Shown: one piece after another, positions 51,316-60,807 of the stretch | Layout: every line of letters begins with the position of its first letter | Position numbering within the stretch: position 1 is the first letter of the stretch | Source: Mucilaginibacter sp. L3T2-6 | Lineage (GTDB): Bacteria > Bacteroidota > Bacteroidia > Sphingobacteriales > Sphingobacteriaceae | Assembly: GCF_030519355.1 (NCBI RefSeq) | Contig: NZ_JAUMKC010000005.1 | Coordinates: 62,001 to 126,000 of the forward strand | Reading direction: 5' to 3' | Length of the DNA stretch: 64,000 bases | The notes under the pieces: generated by a model | What the model was told of the DNA's origin: nothing | The model's input: the letters and a program-made list of their open reading frames with translations, nothing else | Databases searched by the model: none | Translations under genes and position numbers: made by a program

Positions 51316-52968
51316 ATGTTAAATAGAAAAGGTACTTTTTCCGGGTTTGTTTTTACCATTTTTTGCCTCATTTTGCTCAATTTTGGCTGTGCTAACCGCC
51401 AGTTGCCTCAGGGAGGCCCTCGCGATCATGACCCGCCTAAACTTTTGAAGGCAACCCCGGAAAACATGACCCGCTTTTTTAAAGACAAAGTGATCAGGCT
51501 TGATTTTGACGAGTACTTTAAATTGAATAACCCCTACTCCGAAATCAGCATGAGCCCCACCCCGGCCAAATTGCCGGAGTACAAAGTGAAAGATAAGAGC
51601 ATCGTTGTTACTCTAAAAGATACGCTCGAAAAAAATACAACCTACGTTATCAATTTTGGTAAGGCCATCGCCGACGTGAATGAGTCGAACGTTTTAAAAA
51701 ACTTTACATACGTTTTTTCAACAGGCGCACACATCGACTCGCTTAGTGTTTCCGGAACAGTCATCAATACCTCAACTCAGAAAAAAGAAAAAGATGCCAC
51801 GGTTATGCTTTTCACTTTAAAGCAGGACTCCGCCTTATTCGGAAAAAAGAAACCAACAATTTTTGCAACAACAGACAGCGCCGGAAACTTTAGTCTGAAT
51901 AATCTTCACCCTGATGACTACAGGATCTATGCCCTTAAGGAAACCAGTCCGGACAAGATTTATAACAAAGATGATGAGTTGATAGCATTTACAACTAAGC
52001 CTATCCACCTGGAAAAAGATACAGCCAATATCCAGCTTAATTTATTTAAGCAAACACCGGCAAAATTCAGGTTTGTTGAGCAGCGTTTTGATTCTGACGG
52101 AAAGATGTTCTTCACATTCAATCGCCGCCTGGATAACCCATCGATGAAAATTATTTATCCGCCGGATTTTGATAAAAATAAAATAGTAGATTTTGCACCA
52201 ACGCATGACACTGCTACGGTATATACAAAAACAATGGACTTTGATTCTCTCCGCTTCGTGTTGTATGACAATGGCAAAGTAGTGGATTCTGTATCCAAGA
52301 AAAAACAACGGAAGGAAACCTTTGCCAACGGAAGAACCTTTATTCTTAATTACAATATAACTGCAGACAGTAAATTAAAACCAGGTACCGACTTATTAAT
52401 AAAAGGATTATACCCCATCGCCTCTTTCGACAACACTTTGTTTACTTTGAAGGAAGACTCGGCCGAAGTAAGCAATTTTACCATCCAGCAGGACACTGCA
52501 GCCAGTAAGAAAAACCTGGTATTTAAATACCGCTGGAAACAAAACAGGAACTATGCATTAACGATAGAAAATAATGCGATAACAGATATTTATGGCGATA
52601 AAAATAAAAAGGTGATCAAAAAATTCACGATAGACAAGCAGGAAAATTATAGTTTGTTAACGCTCGCCATGACAGTTCCGGATACTGGTAAATCTTATAT
52701 TGTTGAATTATTGAACGAACAAAAGCAATTGTTACGCAGTGACGTTATCACTAAAAATACATCGCTGGTTTATAAAGATTACATAACCGGAAAATATACC
52801 GTTCGTGTAATATATGACGCAAATAAAAACGGCAAATGGGATAGCGGTAACGTAAAGCAAAAAACGCAGCCCGAAAATATTTGGGTTGATGACACACCCA
52901 TAACATTACGCCCAAACTGGGAGCAAGTGACGCCGGTAACTATACCAAAAGAACCGTCGAACCCCTGA
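51316..52968 (+). CDS. Ig-like (Big_5/SbsA-type) lipoprotein
   Basis: 550-aa exported lipoprotein. Signal segment with lipobox LNFGC (Cys near residue 25), then RQLPQGGPRDHDPPKLL, which is a typical start of this family in Bacteroidota. The first domain is a Big_5/SbsA Ig-like fold (NMTRFFKDKVIRLDFDEYF, with TYVINFGKAIADVNE). A later segment (GNFSLNNLHPDDYRIYALKE) resembles a carboxypeptidase-regulatory-like domain. Surface or periplasmic; function unknown. Confidence 0.83.
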   Translation: MLNRKGTFSGFVFTIFCLILLNFGCANRQLPQGGPRDHDPPKLLKATPENMTRFFKDKVIRLDFDEYFKLNNPYSEISMSPTPAKLPEYKVKDKSIVVTLKDTLEKNTTYVINFGKAIADVNESNVLKNFTYVFSTGAHIDSLSVSGTVINTSTQKKEKDATVMLFTLKQDSALFGKKKPTIFATTDSAGNFSLNNLHPDDYRIYALKETSPDKIYNKDDELIAFTTKPIHLEKDTANIQLNLFKQTPAKFRFVEQRFDSDGKMFFTFNRRLDNPSMKIIYPPDFDKNKIVDFAPTHDTATVYTKTMDFDSLRFVLYDNGKVVDSVSKKKQRKETFANGRTFILNYNITADSKLKPGTDLLIKGLYPIASFDNTLFTLKEDSAEVSNFTIQQDTAASKKNLVFKYRWKQNRNYALTIENNAITDIYGDKNKKVIKKFTIDKQENYSLLTLAMTVPDTGKSYIVELLNEQKQLLRSDVITKNTSLVYKDYITGKYTVRVIYDANKNGKWDSGNVKQKTQPENIWVDDTPITLRPNWEQVTPVTIPKEPSNP

Positions 52969-53015
52969 TTACTGGAAATGATTATATTGGTAATAGTGCG
53001 CAGAAATATCACGCA

Positions 53016-53528
53016 CTATTCCTTAAACCAACCGGAATACATTATATACCGGCCAGGCAAATTTGTAAGCATTTCGCGTTGCTCCGGTGTAACCGGTTTG
53101 ATCTTTTTTGCGGGAATACCAGCATACAGATACCCGGACTCGCAAACCGTTTTTTCGAGCACGATTGCCCCTGCCGCAATAATTACAAACTCCTCAACAA
53201 TGGCATGGTCCATTACAATAGCGCCCATACCTACTAATACATTATCTTTTAATGTACAGCCATGCACCAGTGCATTATGGCCGATAGAAACATTATTGCC
53301 AATATTGGTAGGCGCGTACATGTAGGTACAATGTATACAGGCCCCGTCCTGTATGTTAGTGTTGTTGCCAATCCTGATATAGTGCACATCTCCCCTAATT
53401 ACGGCATTGAACCACACGGAACAGTTATCCCCCATTTCTACATCGCCAACAATGGTGGCATTGGGTGCTATAAAACAGTTATCACCAAATGATGGACTGA
53501 TATTTTTAACGGGAAGAATAACTGGCAT
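53016..53528 (-). CDS. gamma-carbonic anhydrase family protein
   Basis: 170-aa left-handed beta-helix trimer-forming protein. Hexapeptide repeats run through the protein (NATIVGDVEMGDNCSVWFNA, then NVSIGHNALVHGCTLKDNVL). Candidate zinc histidines are in GACIHC and in the SIGHNALVHG pair. It belongs to the YrdA/CaiE-like branch, in which enzyme activity is not always present. ATG 53528 is used in place of a TTG three codons upstream. Confidence 0.9.
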   Translation of the reverse strand: MPVILPVKNISPSFGDNCFIAPNATIVGDVEMGDNCSVWFNAVIRGDVHYIRIGNNTNIQDGACIHCTYMYAPTNIGNNVSIGHNALVHGCTLKDNVLVGMGAIVMDHAIVEEFVIIAAGAIVLEKTVCESGYLYAGIPAKKIKPVTPEQREMLTNLPGRYIMYSGWFKE

Positions 53529-53606
53529 ATATTTCAATTAGTGAATTATTGATTTTTACAAAAAGGGTAACAAATTTTAATTATGTTTGATTCCTCATTA
53601 CATCAG

Positions 53607-53679
53607 CGGAAATAGCTCAGTCGGTAGAGCATCAGTTTCCCAAACTGAAGGCCGCGGGTTCGAATCCCGTTTTCCGCTC
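53607..53679 (+). tRNA. tRNA-Gly (anticodon CCC)
   Basis: Cloverleaf: acceptor GCGGAAA / TTTCCGC (53607-53613 with 53672-53678), D-arm GCTC/GAGC, anticodon stem TCAGT/ACTGA around loop TTCCCAA (53638-53644) with CCC at 53640-53642, T-arm GCGGG-TTCGAAT-CCCGT, discriminator T as usual for glycine tRNAs. CCA is not encoded. The next gene converges on it, ending four bases away. Confidence 0.95.
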
Positions 53680-53682
53680 TTT

Positions 53683-54186
53683 TTAAAGCTTTGCTATTTC
53701 AAACTTTAATTTTTTAACTGAATACTTTTCATAGCTGTATATCGACACTTTTACATTATCGGCTATCCATTCAATATAGTTTGAGGTATCTGTAATTTCC
53801 TTATTAACAGGTACTTTTAAATATTCGTCCAGGTGTTTCTTTATTAATTTAAGATGTTCTTCAGCCGCATCATTTCCTTCTATATTAAATTCAATACTCC
53901 TCAATAATTTTCCGTCACTATCCGGATTATTATACCAGAATACAGTAGTTAGCGGCAGTTTTAAGCCCTTTAGAATAGAACGCTCACCCCAATTATAAAC
54001 GGCACGGTCGGCGAATAACCTTTCTGACACCCTGACCCTTTTCTTTATTTCGCCGACTGGTTCCTTCCATTTAATAAATTCCTGCTCATCTTCAAATAAA
54101 ATACCCTTATTTATTAATTTAACGATATCAACGTTAAAATCGATATCCTCTTTTTTCTTCTTTTTTAATATATCTAAAAAACCCAT
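53683..54186 (-). CDS. hypothetical protein
   Basis: 167 aa, no signal peptide or membrane segment; a lysine-rich N-terminus (LDILKKKKKED) and an alpha/beta body with TTVFWYNNPDSDGKLLRSIE. I recognise no family or motif. It ends three bases from the tRNA-Gly gene on the opposite strand. Confidence 0.6.
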   Translation of the reverse strand: MGFLDILKKKKKEDIDFNVDIVKLINKGILFEDEQEFIKWKEPVGEIKKRVRVSERLFADRAVYNWGERSILKGLKLPLTTVFWYNNPDSDGKLLRSIEFNIEGNDAAEEHLKLIKKHLDEYLKVPVNKEITDTSNYIEWIADNVKVSIYSYEKYSVKKLKFEIAKL

Positions 54187-54282
54187 TAGTTATTAACAGA
54201 CTTGATTGCAGTACCTATCATCCTGACGTTTTCACCATCTAAACGTTACAGCCTCTGTAAAAGATATCCGGTAATGCCTGGT

Positions 54283-55875
54283 TTAAAAAACCGTATCGTG
54301 CAGAGGCTGAGCATGCTTAGCATAATCAGTCGTGTAATGCAAACCCCTGCTTTCCTTCCGCATCATGGCAGACTTTACAACAATATAAGAAACCTGTATC
54401 AAATTTCTCAGTTCACAAAGTTTAACAGACAGTTTAGTCTTTTTATAAAAATCCTCAGTTTCTTCGTACAATAAACCCAAACGTCGCATAGCGCGTTCCA
54501 GCCTGAAATCAGATCGCACAATCCCCACATAGTCATTCATCAGTTTCTGCATTTCGCGGATATTATGAGTAACCAGGATGTCCTCATTGGATAGCTGCAC
54601 GCCTTTTTCATCCCAGTCCGGTATATTTTCGGGGATAGTATTGTTTTTAAAACCTTTAACAGCATCTTCATAAATGCGATGCGCAAACACCAAAGCTTCT
54701 AATAACGAATTGGAAGCCAAACGATTAGCGCCATGTAATCCTGTTGATGAACATTCGCCGCAGGCATACAATCTTAATAATGACGACCTGCCCACATGAT
54801 CAACCATTATGCCGCCGCACATGTAATGGCAGGCAGGCGCAACAGGGATCATATCTTTCGTCATATCGATACCAATTTCCAGGCACTTAGCATAAATGTT
54901 AGGAAAATGGGCCAACAGATCCTTTTTACTTCTATGGCGAATATCCAGGTAAACAAAATCCTCACCCGATTTCTTTATTTCGGCATCTATAGCCCTTGCT
55001 ACGATATCCCTGGGTGCTAACGATTTACGCTCATCATATTCCTGCATAAACTCTTCGCCATTTGTTCTTTTTAATATACCGCCAAAACCGCGAACCGCTT
55101 CAGAAATTAAAAAAGACGGATAATCTCCGGGGTTATATAAAGCTGTGGGATGGAATTGGATAAACTCCATATTACGCACTTTTCCTTTAGCCCGGTAAAC
55201 CATCGCAATACCGTCGCCGGTAGCAATGGTAGGGTTAGTAGTTATCGAATAAATATGACCTGCCCCGCCTGAAGCCATTACCGTAACTTTTGAAAGGATC
55301 TTTTCAACGTTCTTTGTTTCGTTGTTAAAAGCGTAAATTCCATAACACGTAATATCTGTAGTCGACTTATCCACAAATACGCCTAAATGGTGTTGAGTGA
55401 TCAGATCGACAGCAAAATAATGGGTTAAAATTTCGATGTTAGGATTGTTGTGTATCTGCTCAAGCAACGATCTTTCTATTTCATAGCCCGTTATATCCTT
55501 ATAATGCAATACACGAAACTCAGAATGGCCGCCCTCTTTAGCAAGGTCGTAAATGCCTTCCTTGGTTTTATCAAAATTGGTTCCGTACTCTATAATCTCG
55601 TTAATCCGCTCCGGTCCTTCGGTTACTACTGCCTCCACAACCTGTTCATCGCAGAGCCCATCACCCGCAATTAAAGTGTCCTCAATGTGTTTTTCGAAAG
55701 AGTCCTCCTTTTTATCCACAACCACCGCCACACCACCCTGCGCATACTTAGTGTTCGACTCATCTTCGTTGCTCTTTGTAACTATCAGTACTTTACCATG
55801 TTTGGCAGCCTTAAGGGCAAAACTCAATCCGGCAATGCCTGATCCTACTACCAGGAAATCAACAGTCTTGGTCAT
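54283..55875 (-). CDS. nadB: L-aspartate oxidase
   Basis: FAD enzyme that oxidises L-aspartate to iminoaspartate, the first step of de novo NAD synthesis; product passes to NadA. 530 aa with VVGSGIAGLSFALKAA at the N-terminus, TKYAQGGVAVV near residue 42, MEFIQFHPTALY near 235, and YMCGGIMVDHVGRSSL with GANRLASNSLLEALVFA near 370-395, all typical of NadB. The C-terminal helical domain is complete. Divergent from nadA across an AT-rich spacer. Confidence 0.95.
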   Translation of the reverse strand: MTKTVDFLVVGSGIAGLSFALKAAKHGKVLIVTKSNEDESNTKYAQGGVAVVVDKKEDSFEKHIEDTLIAGDGLCDEQVVEAVVTEGPERINEIIEYGTNFDKTKEGIYDLAKEGGHSEFRVLHYKDITGYEIERSLLEQIHNNPNIEILTHYFAVDLITQHHLGVFVDKSTTDITCYGIYAFNNETKNVEKILSKVTVMASGGAGHIYSITTNPTIATGDGIAMVYRAKGKVRNMEFIQFHPTALYNPGDYPSFLISEAVRGFGGILKRTNGEEFMQEYDERKSLAPRDIVARAIDAEIKKSGEDFVYLDIRHRSKKDLLAHFPNIYAKCLEIGIDMTKDMIPVAPACHYMCGGIMVDHVGRSSLLRLYACGECSSTGLHGANRLASNSLLEALVFAHRIYEDAVKGFKNNTIPENIPDWDEKGVQLSNEDILVTHNIREMQKLMNDYVGIVRSDFRLERAMRRLGLLYEETEDFYKKTKLSVKLCELRNLIQVSYIVVKSAMMRKESRGLHYTTDYAKHAQPLHDTVF

Positions 55876-56284
55876 TTTATATATCTGCTATGTGTAAAAT
55901 TTGTTTTGCTGTTAATAAGCCGGGTAAAAGGTGTTAATTTTGTGTATGCAAAAAACTAATAAATAGTTGAGCCGTTGATAACCCCTGTTTTTAGCTCATT
56001 TTACAACAAATTTTACCCGAGTTTTAAGACAGCTTGAGGCCAAAGCTAACATTTTACCAGCCAATAAAGTATTAACAAATAACTTTTGAAACTAAAATTA
56101 CCATATTACATAAATCTAAAAATCAATAATATAGAATTTAAAAACGGCGTATTTTATGTTAATAAATTATTAAAAAAAATATTTTAAGCTGTTTTAAAAA
56201 CGAGTTTTACACATAACTAACACCCTAATAACAATCCTTTTTTATATTAATTTTAAAATAGTTGTTATTAATTGAATTGTTGAA
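55876..56284. promoter_or_regulatory. AT-rich nadB-nadA divergent spacer with iterated GTAAAA half-sites
   Basis: 409 bases without a gene. GTAAAA or its complement TTTTAC occurs at 55894, 55924, 55999, 56011, 56052 and 56205. TATGTGTAAAA (55889-55899) is exactly inverted as TTTTACACATA (56205-56215), and GTAAAATTTG (55894-55903) as CAAATTTTAC (56007-56016). Likely operators controlling both nad genes; two exact DnaA-box words (TTATCCACA at 55367 and 55712) in the adjacent nadB coding region also allow an origin-related reading. Confidence 0.45.
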
Positions 56285-57277
56285 ATGAATACCTTCGAAG
56301 AAATAAATGTGAAAGGTTTTGTTGACGAATACATCGACCCAACATTGGACCTTTTTAGCGAAATTGAAAAATTAAAAAAGGAAAAAAATGCTGTTATCCT
56401 TGCCCATTACTACCAGGACGCAGATATTCAGGATATTGCTGACTATATTGGCGACAGTTTGGGCTTATCGCAGCAAGCCGCAAAAACGGATGCAGATATT
56501 ATCGTTTTTGCCGGGGTTCATTTTATGGCCGAAACAGCAAAAATTCTTTCGCCAAACAAAAAGGTCCTTTTACCCGACTTGAAGGCCGGCTGCTCATTAG
56601 CCGATAGCTGCCCGCCGCATTTGTTTAAAAAATTTAAGGAACAATACCCCGATCACCTGGTGATAACTTACGTTAACTGCACTGCCGAGCTGAAAGCCAT
56701 GAGCGATATTGTTTGCACCAGCAGCAATGCCGTGGGAATTGTGGAAAGCCTGCCTAAAGACCAGAAGATAATCTTCGGTCCGGATAAAAATCTGGGTGCT
56801 TACGTGGCGAAAAAAACCGGCAGGGATTTAGTTTTGTGGAACGGCGCCTGTATGGTGCATGAGATATTTTCGAGAGAAAAGATCACTAAGCTAAAAGAGC
56901 GTTATCCAAATGCTAAATTGCTGGCACACCCTGAATGCGAGGAGGTTATTTTACAGCTTGCGGATTACGTAGGCTCTACAACAGGTATATTAAATTATGC
57001 TACCAAATCGCCGGTTAAGGAATTTATCGTTGCTACTGAATCAGGTATTTTGCACCAGATGCAAAGGGAAAATCCGGATAAAACGTTTATACCGGCGCCG
57101 CCAAATAACAATTGCGCCTGCAACGATTGCCCGCATATGAAACGCAATACGCTGGAAAAGCTTTATTTGTGTTTAAAAAATGGATATCCTGAAATTACAG
57201 TTCCGCAGGATATTATTGAAAAAGCAGTGAAACCTATTGAAAGGATGCTGGAAATATCGAAGCAGTTGGGTTTGTAG
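56285..57277 (+). CDS. nadA: quinolinate synthase (NadA)
   Basis: Condenses iminoaspartate with dihydroxyacetone phosphate to quinolinate, second step of de novo NAD synthesis, using a [4Fe-4S] cluster. 330 aa; motifs [20 protein letters not shown] near residue 38, [15 protein letters not shown] near 78 and [15 protein letters not shown] near 95. Three cluster cysteines are in [15 protein letters not shown] and the C-terminal CACNDCPHM group. NadC is not encoded in the window. Confidence 0.96.
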   Translation: MNTFEEINVKGFVDEYIDPTLDLFSEIEKLKKEKNAVILAHYYQDADIQDIADYIGDSLGLSQQAAKTDADIIVFAGVHFMAETAKILSPNKKVLLPDLKAGCSLADSCPPHLFKKFKEQYPDHLVITYVNCTAELKAMSDIVCTSSNAVGIVESLPKDQKIIFGPDKNLGAYVAKKTGRDLVLWNGACMVHEIFSREKITKLKERYPNAKLLAHPECEEVILQLADYVGSTTGILNYATKSPVKEFIVATESGILHQMQRENPDKTFIPAPPNNNCACNDCPHMKRNTLEKLYLCLKNGYPEITVPQDIIEKAVKPIERMLEISKQLGL

Positions 57278-57371
57278 GCGGTTGAATAGTAGTTTCTGAT
57301 ATACGGAACTTCAAAAGATCTCCAGAATTTAACCTTGTTATTGACGAGTTTTTTATTAAAAAAAGTAATTT

Positions 57372-58493
57372 ATGATAACTGCCCTCCGCAACCTTCAGCT
57401 CATCACTGATGGCAAAATAACTTCCGGCAAAGTAGTGTTAATCAATGGCGATAAAATAACTGCAATAGCGGATGAATCTTCTATACCGGATGATGTAGAA
57501 AAGATAGATCTTAACGGAGCCTGCGTTGCACCAGGACTTATCGATCTGCAGATATATGGAAGTGGCGGAAAGCTGTTTGCAGGTAAGCCGGAACCCGAAG
57601 CATTGGAGCGGATGGAGAATGATTTGCTGGCCCAGGGAACCACTGGTTTCTTTGCGACTATAGGCACCAACACACCCGCTATATTTGAACAGGGAATTGC
57701 TGCCGCCAAAGAATACCGAAAGCATGCAAAGGGCAATTATCTGGGTATGCATTTTGAAGGCCCCTACCTTAACCCGGCCAAACGCGGCGCACACCCTGCT
57801 GCACTGATTAAAAAGGGCACGTTGGAAGAAGTTAAAAGATGGATTGAAGCAGCCGAAGGCGAAATAAAAATGATGACTATCGCCCCGGAATTGCAGGATC
57901 AGGAGGTTATAGATTACCTGCATCAAAATGGAATTATCCTCTCATCGGGCCATAGCAATGCAAGTTATTCAGAGGGTAAATCATTTCTGAATAAGCCTGT
58001 ACCGGCTGTAACGCACCTGTTTAACGCGATGCCGCAGATGCACCACCGGGATCCGGGTTATATTCCGGCGATTTTTGAAGAGCGCCCTTATACCAGCATT
58101 GTAGCCGACGGTATTCACGTGGATTTTGCGATGGTAAGGCTGGCCAAGCGGGAATTGGGTGATAAACTGTATTTGATAACCGATGCAGTAACTTCAGCAT
58201 CTGAAGGAACCTACCAACACCAATTTACCGGCGACAGGTATGTAATGCCCGATGGTACTTTGTCTGGTTCCTGTCTCACTATGCTGAAAGCCGTACAGAA
58301 TTGCGTAGCGTATGCTGGCATTCCCCTGGCCGAAGCCATTAACATGGCGTCACTCTATCCTGCTCAACTGGCAAAAATGCCGCATAAGGGCCGTATTGCA
58401 GCCGGTTGCGATGCAGATATGATTATTTTTAACGCTAAATATGAGGTACAGGGTACAGTGTTTAAAGGTAGCTTTCTAAAAACACAGGTATGA
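57372..58493 (+). CDS. nagA: N-acetylglucosamine-6-phosphate deacetylase
   Basis: Removes acetate from GlcNAc-6-phosphate in amino-sugar recycling. 373 aa amidohydrolase: LIDLQIYGSGGKLF near residue 56 (DxQ in place of the usual DxH), GMHFEGPYLNPAKRGAH near 126, SGHSNA near 193, THLFNAMPQMHHRDPG near 215, VADGIHVDFAMV near 245 and the catalytic Asp in LITDAVTSASEG. Length normal. No nagB or transporter is adjacent. Confidence 0.94.
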   Translation: MITALRNLQLITDGKITSGKVVLINGDKITAIADESSIPDDVEKIDLNGACVAPGLIDLQIYGSGGKLFAGKPEPEALERMENDLLAQGTTGFFATIGTNTPAIFEQGIAAAKEYRKHAKGNYLGMHFEGPYLNPAKRGAHPAALIKKGTLEEVKRWIEAAEGEIKMMTIAPELQDQEVIDYLHQNGIILSSGHSNASYSEGKSFLNKPVPAVTHLFNAMPQMHHRDPGYIPAIFEERPYTSIVADGIHVDFAMVRLAKRELGDKLYLITDAVTSASEGTYQHQFTGDRYVMPDGTLSGSCLTMLKAVQNCVAYAGIPLAEAINMASLYPAQLAKMPHKGRIAAGCDADMIIFNAKYEVQGTVFKGSFLKTQV

Positions 58494-58640
58494 ATAAAAA
58501 CCGTTACCTTTTTTGAATAATGGCGCTCATTAAGGATATTTAGATTTAACTTATAGTTGCGCCTGCACTTTGTTTTATGAAAGGTGCAACGCCGAAATCA
58601 ACAAAAATAACCAGGGAAATCATTACAATAAGCTAAAAAT

Positions 58641-59738
58641 ATGAAACTTGCTCAAATAACTGCCTATCTCGAAAGCCTGGCCCCGCTGGCTTACCAGGAA
58701 GATTATGATAATGCAGGGCTTATTGTAGGCCATCCGGATATGGATGTCAGCCAGGCGCTCATATCGCTGGATTGTACGGAGGCTGTGGTTGATGAGGCTA
58801 TTGCTACGCGCTGCCAGGTTATTATTTCGCATCATCCTATCGTTTTTCGGGGATTAAAAAAATTTAACGGCAAAACGTATGTGGAACGGGTGGTGGAAAA
58901 AGCCATCAGGCATAACATAGCCATATATGCCATTCATACCAACCTGGATAATATCATGACCGGTGTTAATCAAAAAATTTGCGACACACTGGGTTTAAAA
59001 AATTGCCGGGTGCTGGCGCCGAAACATAATTTACTGAAAAAGCTGGTAACCTTTGTGCCGCAAAGCCATGCAGAAGCAGTGCGGGTTGCCTTGTTTGCTG
59101 CAGGCGCTGGCCATATCGGTAACTATAGCGAAACCAGCTTTAACAGCGACGGTACAGGAACCTTCAAAGGTAACGAGCACACCAATCCGTATGTTGGCGA
59201 GCCGGGCAAGCGCCATTCAGAAAGCGAGGTGAGGGTTGAAACCATTTACCCGGCAATCCTGGAAAGTAAGGTTTTAATGGCCCTTGTGCTCGCCCATCCT
59301 TATGAAGAGGTAGCTTATGATATGTATAACCTTACCAATCCTAACCAGCAGGTAGGCGCCGGGATGATTGGTGAGCTGGAGAATGGTATGTCAGAAGAAT
59401 CATTTCTTTATCATATTAAAGAAAAAATGCACTGCCATGTCATCCGGCATACTGCGCACACCGGAAAACACGTTAAAAAGGTAGCGGTTTGCGGCGGCGC
59501 TGGCGGGTTCCTGCTGAAGCAGGCGATAGCTGCCGGAGCCGACGTTTTTATAACAGCGGACTATAAATATCATGAGTTTTTTGATGCCGACGGAAAGCTG
59601 ATGATTGCAGACATCGGACACTTTGAAAGCGAGCAATTTACGCAACAATTATTGTATGAAATTATTACAAAAAAATTTAGTAACTTTGCCGTCCGTTTAA
59701 CAGAAGTAAATACAAACCCTGTCAAATATTTTATTTAA
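58641..59738 (+). CDS. NIF3-like dinuclear metal centre protein (GTP cyclohydrolase I type 2 family)
   Basis: 365 aa, hexameric NIF3/YbgI family with a central inserted PII-like domain (about residues 130-230), the long form. Metal ligands are visible in IISHHPIVFRGLKKFNG (near 62), AIYAIHTNLDNI (near 94) and the late DIGHFESEQF. Biochemical role uncertain despite the GTP cyclohydrolase label. Its TAA stop overlaps the ATG of the next gene by one base, so the pair is coupled, an arrangement common in this phylum. Confidence 0.9.
   Translation: MKLAQITAYLESLAPLAYQEDYDNAGLIVGHPDMDVSQALISLDCTEAVVDEAIATRCQVIISHHPIVFRGLKKFNGKTYVERVVEKAIRHNIAIYAIHTNLDNIMTGVNQKICDTLGLKNCRVLAPKHNLLKKLVTFVPQSHAEAVRVALFAAGAGHIGNYSETSFNSDGTGTFKGNEHTNPYVGEPGKRHSESEVRVETIYPAILESKVLMALVLAHPYEEVAYDMYNLTNPNQQVGAGMIGELENGMSEESFLYHIKEKMHCHVIRHTAHTGKHVKKVAVCGGAGGFLLKQAIAAGADVFITADYKYHEFFDADGKLMIADIGHFESEQFTQQLLYEIITKKFSNFAVRLTEVNTNPVKYFI
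59681..59688 (+). promoter_or_regulatory. candidate internal -7 box (TAACTTTG)
   Basis: Matches TAnnTTTG inside the 3' end of the NIF3 gene, 49 bases before the ATG of the zinc-ribbon gene. It could give that gene its own promoter. No -33 box at the right distance. Confidence 0.35.
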
Positions 59739-60481
59739 TGGAACAAACAGTAGAACAAAAGCTGAAAGCTTTATACGAACTACAGACTATCCACACCAAA
59801 ATTGACAAAATTCGCCAGGTACGTGGTGAACTGCCTATGGAGGTTGCCGACCTTGAGGATGATGTTGCCGGTCTGGAAACCCGTATTCAGAAAATCAAAG
59901 CCGAGCTGGATGATTTGGAAGACGATATCGTTACCCGCAAAAACATCATCAAAGAAGCGCAGGCCAACATAAAAAAATATGAAGCCCAGCTTAACGAAGT
60001 TAAGAACAACCGCGAGTATGATGCAATTTCGAAAGAAATTGAAATACAGGGTCTGGATATACAGGTAAGCGAAAAGAAAATTCGTGAGTTCGGTTTCGAG
60101 ATCACTTCCAAAACCGCTATCTACGAAAAGGCCCTTGCTGATCTTGAAGCCCGCAAGAGTGACCTTGATGCTAAAAAAGAAGAGTTAGGCACCATTACCG
60201 CCGAAACTCAAAAAGACGAAAACGAGCTTACTGCACTTGCTGAAAAAGCAGTATCAAATATCGAGGAGCGCTTATTAACTGCATACAACCGGCTGCGAAA
60301 AAATGCTAAAAACGGCCTGGCAGTAGTAACCATTCAGCGCGACTCATGCTCTGGATGTTTTAACCAGATCCCTCCTCAGCGTCAGTCTGATATTCGCCAG
60401 CGCAAAAAGATCATCGTTTGCGAGCATTGCGGCCGTATCCTGGTTGACGAGCAAATGGCTTTGGAAGCAGAAACAGTATAA
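59738..60481 (+). CDS. coiled-coil zinc-ribbon protein (CT398/HP0958-like)
   Basis: 247 aa. A long antiparallel coiled coil (about residues 10-170; LEDDVAGLETRIQKIKAELD, KNNREYDAISKEIEIQGLDI) is followed by a C4 zinc ribbon (CSGCFNQIPPQ with the second pair CEHCGRIL). Relatives bind RNA, sigma factors or secretion components; the function here is unknown. Coupled to the NIF3-like gene and closed by a terminator. Confidence 0.88.
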   Translation: MEQTVEQKLKALYELQTIHTKIDKIRQVRGELPMEVADLEDDVAGLETRIQKIKAELDDLEDDIVTRKNIIKEAQANIKKYEAQLNEVKNNREYDAISKEIEIQGLDIQVSEKKIREFGFEITSKTAIYEKALADLEARKSDLDAKKEELGTITAETQKDENELTALAEKAVSNIEERLLTAYNRLRKNAKNGLAVVTIQRDSCSGCFNQIPPQRQSDIRQRKKIIVCEHCGRILVDEQMALEAETV

Positions 60482-60515
60482 AAGCCCCCAGCCCCTAAAG
60501 GGCAGATAGAAATAC

Positions 60516-60545
60516 AAAAAGGCGCTCAATTGGGCGCCTTTTGCT
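60516..60545 (+). terminator. rho-independent terminator of the NIF3/zinc-ribbon operon
   Basis: Stem AAAGGCGC / GCGCCTTT around TCAATTGG, ending in T-rich sequence, about 35 bases after the stop. Confidence 0.75.
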
Positions 60546-60556
60546 TTAAAAATATG

Positions 60557-60800
60557 TCATGCTGAATTTATTTCAGCACCCCAAATGCTAAGTGCACATC
60601 ATGCATTCATTCCAATAAGCAAGGGGGGTTACCTTTATACTGGCTACCTGTCTGTTGGGTGCCGAAATAAATTCGGCATGACGAGGGGGCTAACCCCCAT
60701 AAGCCAAATGTATGCCATGTATTCATTCCAGTAAGCAGCATATGGGTTAACTTTATGCGGGCTACCTGTCTGTTGGGTGCCGAAATAAATTCGGCATGAC
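60557..60800. repeat. 118-bp tandem repeat with inverted CATGCTGAA / GCATGAC words
   Basis: CTACCTGTCTGTTGGGTGCC followed by GAAATAAATTCGGCATGAC occurs twice, at 60644 and 60762, period 118. The start word GTCATGCTGAATTTATTTCA (60556) is an approximate complement of TGCCGAAATAAATTCGGCATGAC seen at its ends, so the outer parts pair. No gene lies in the stretch 60482-60807. Confidence 0.75.
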
Positions 60801-60807
60801 TCAAGAT

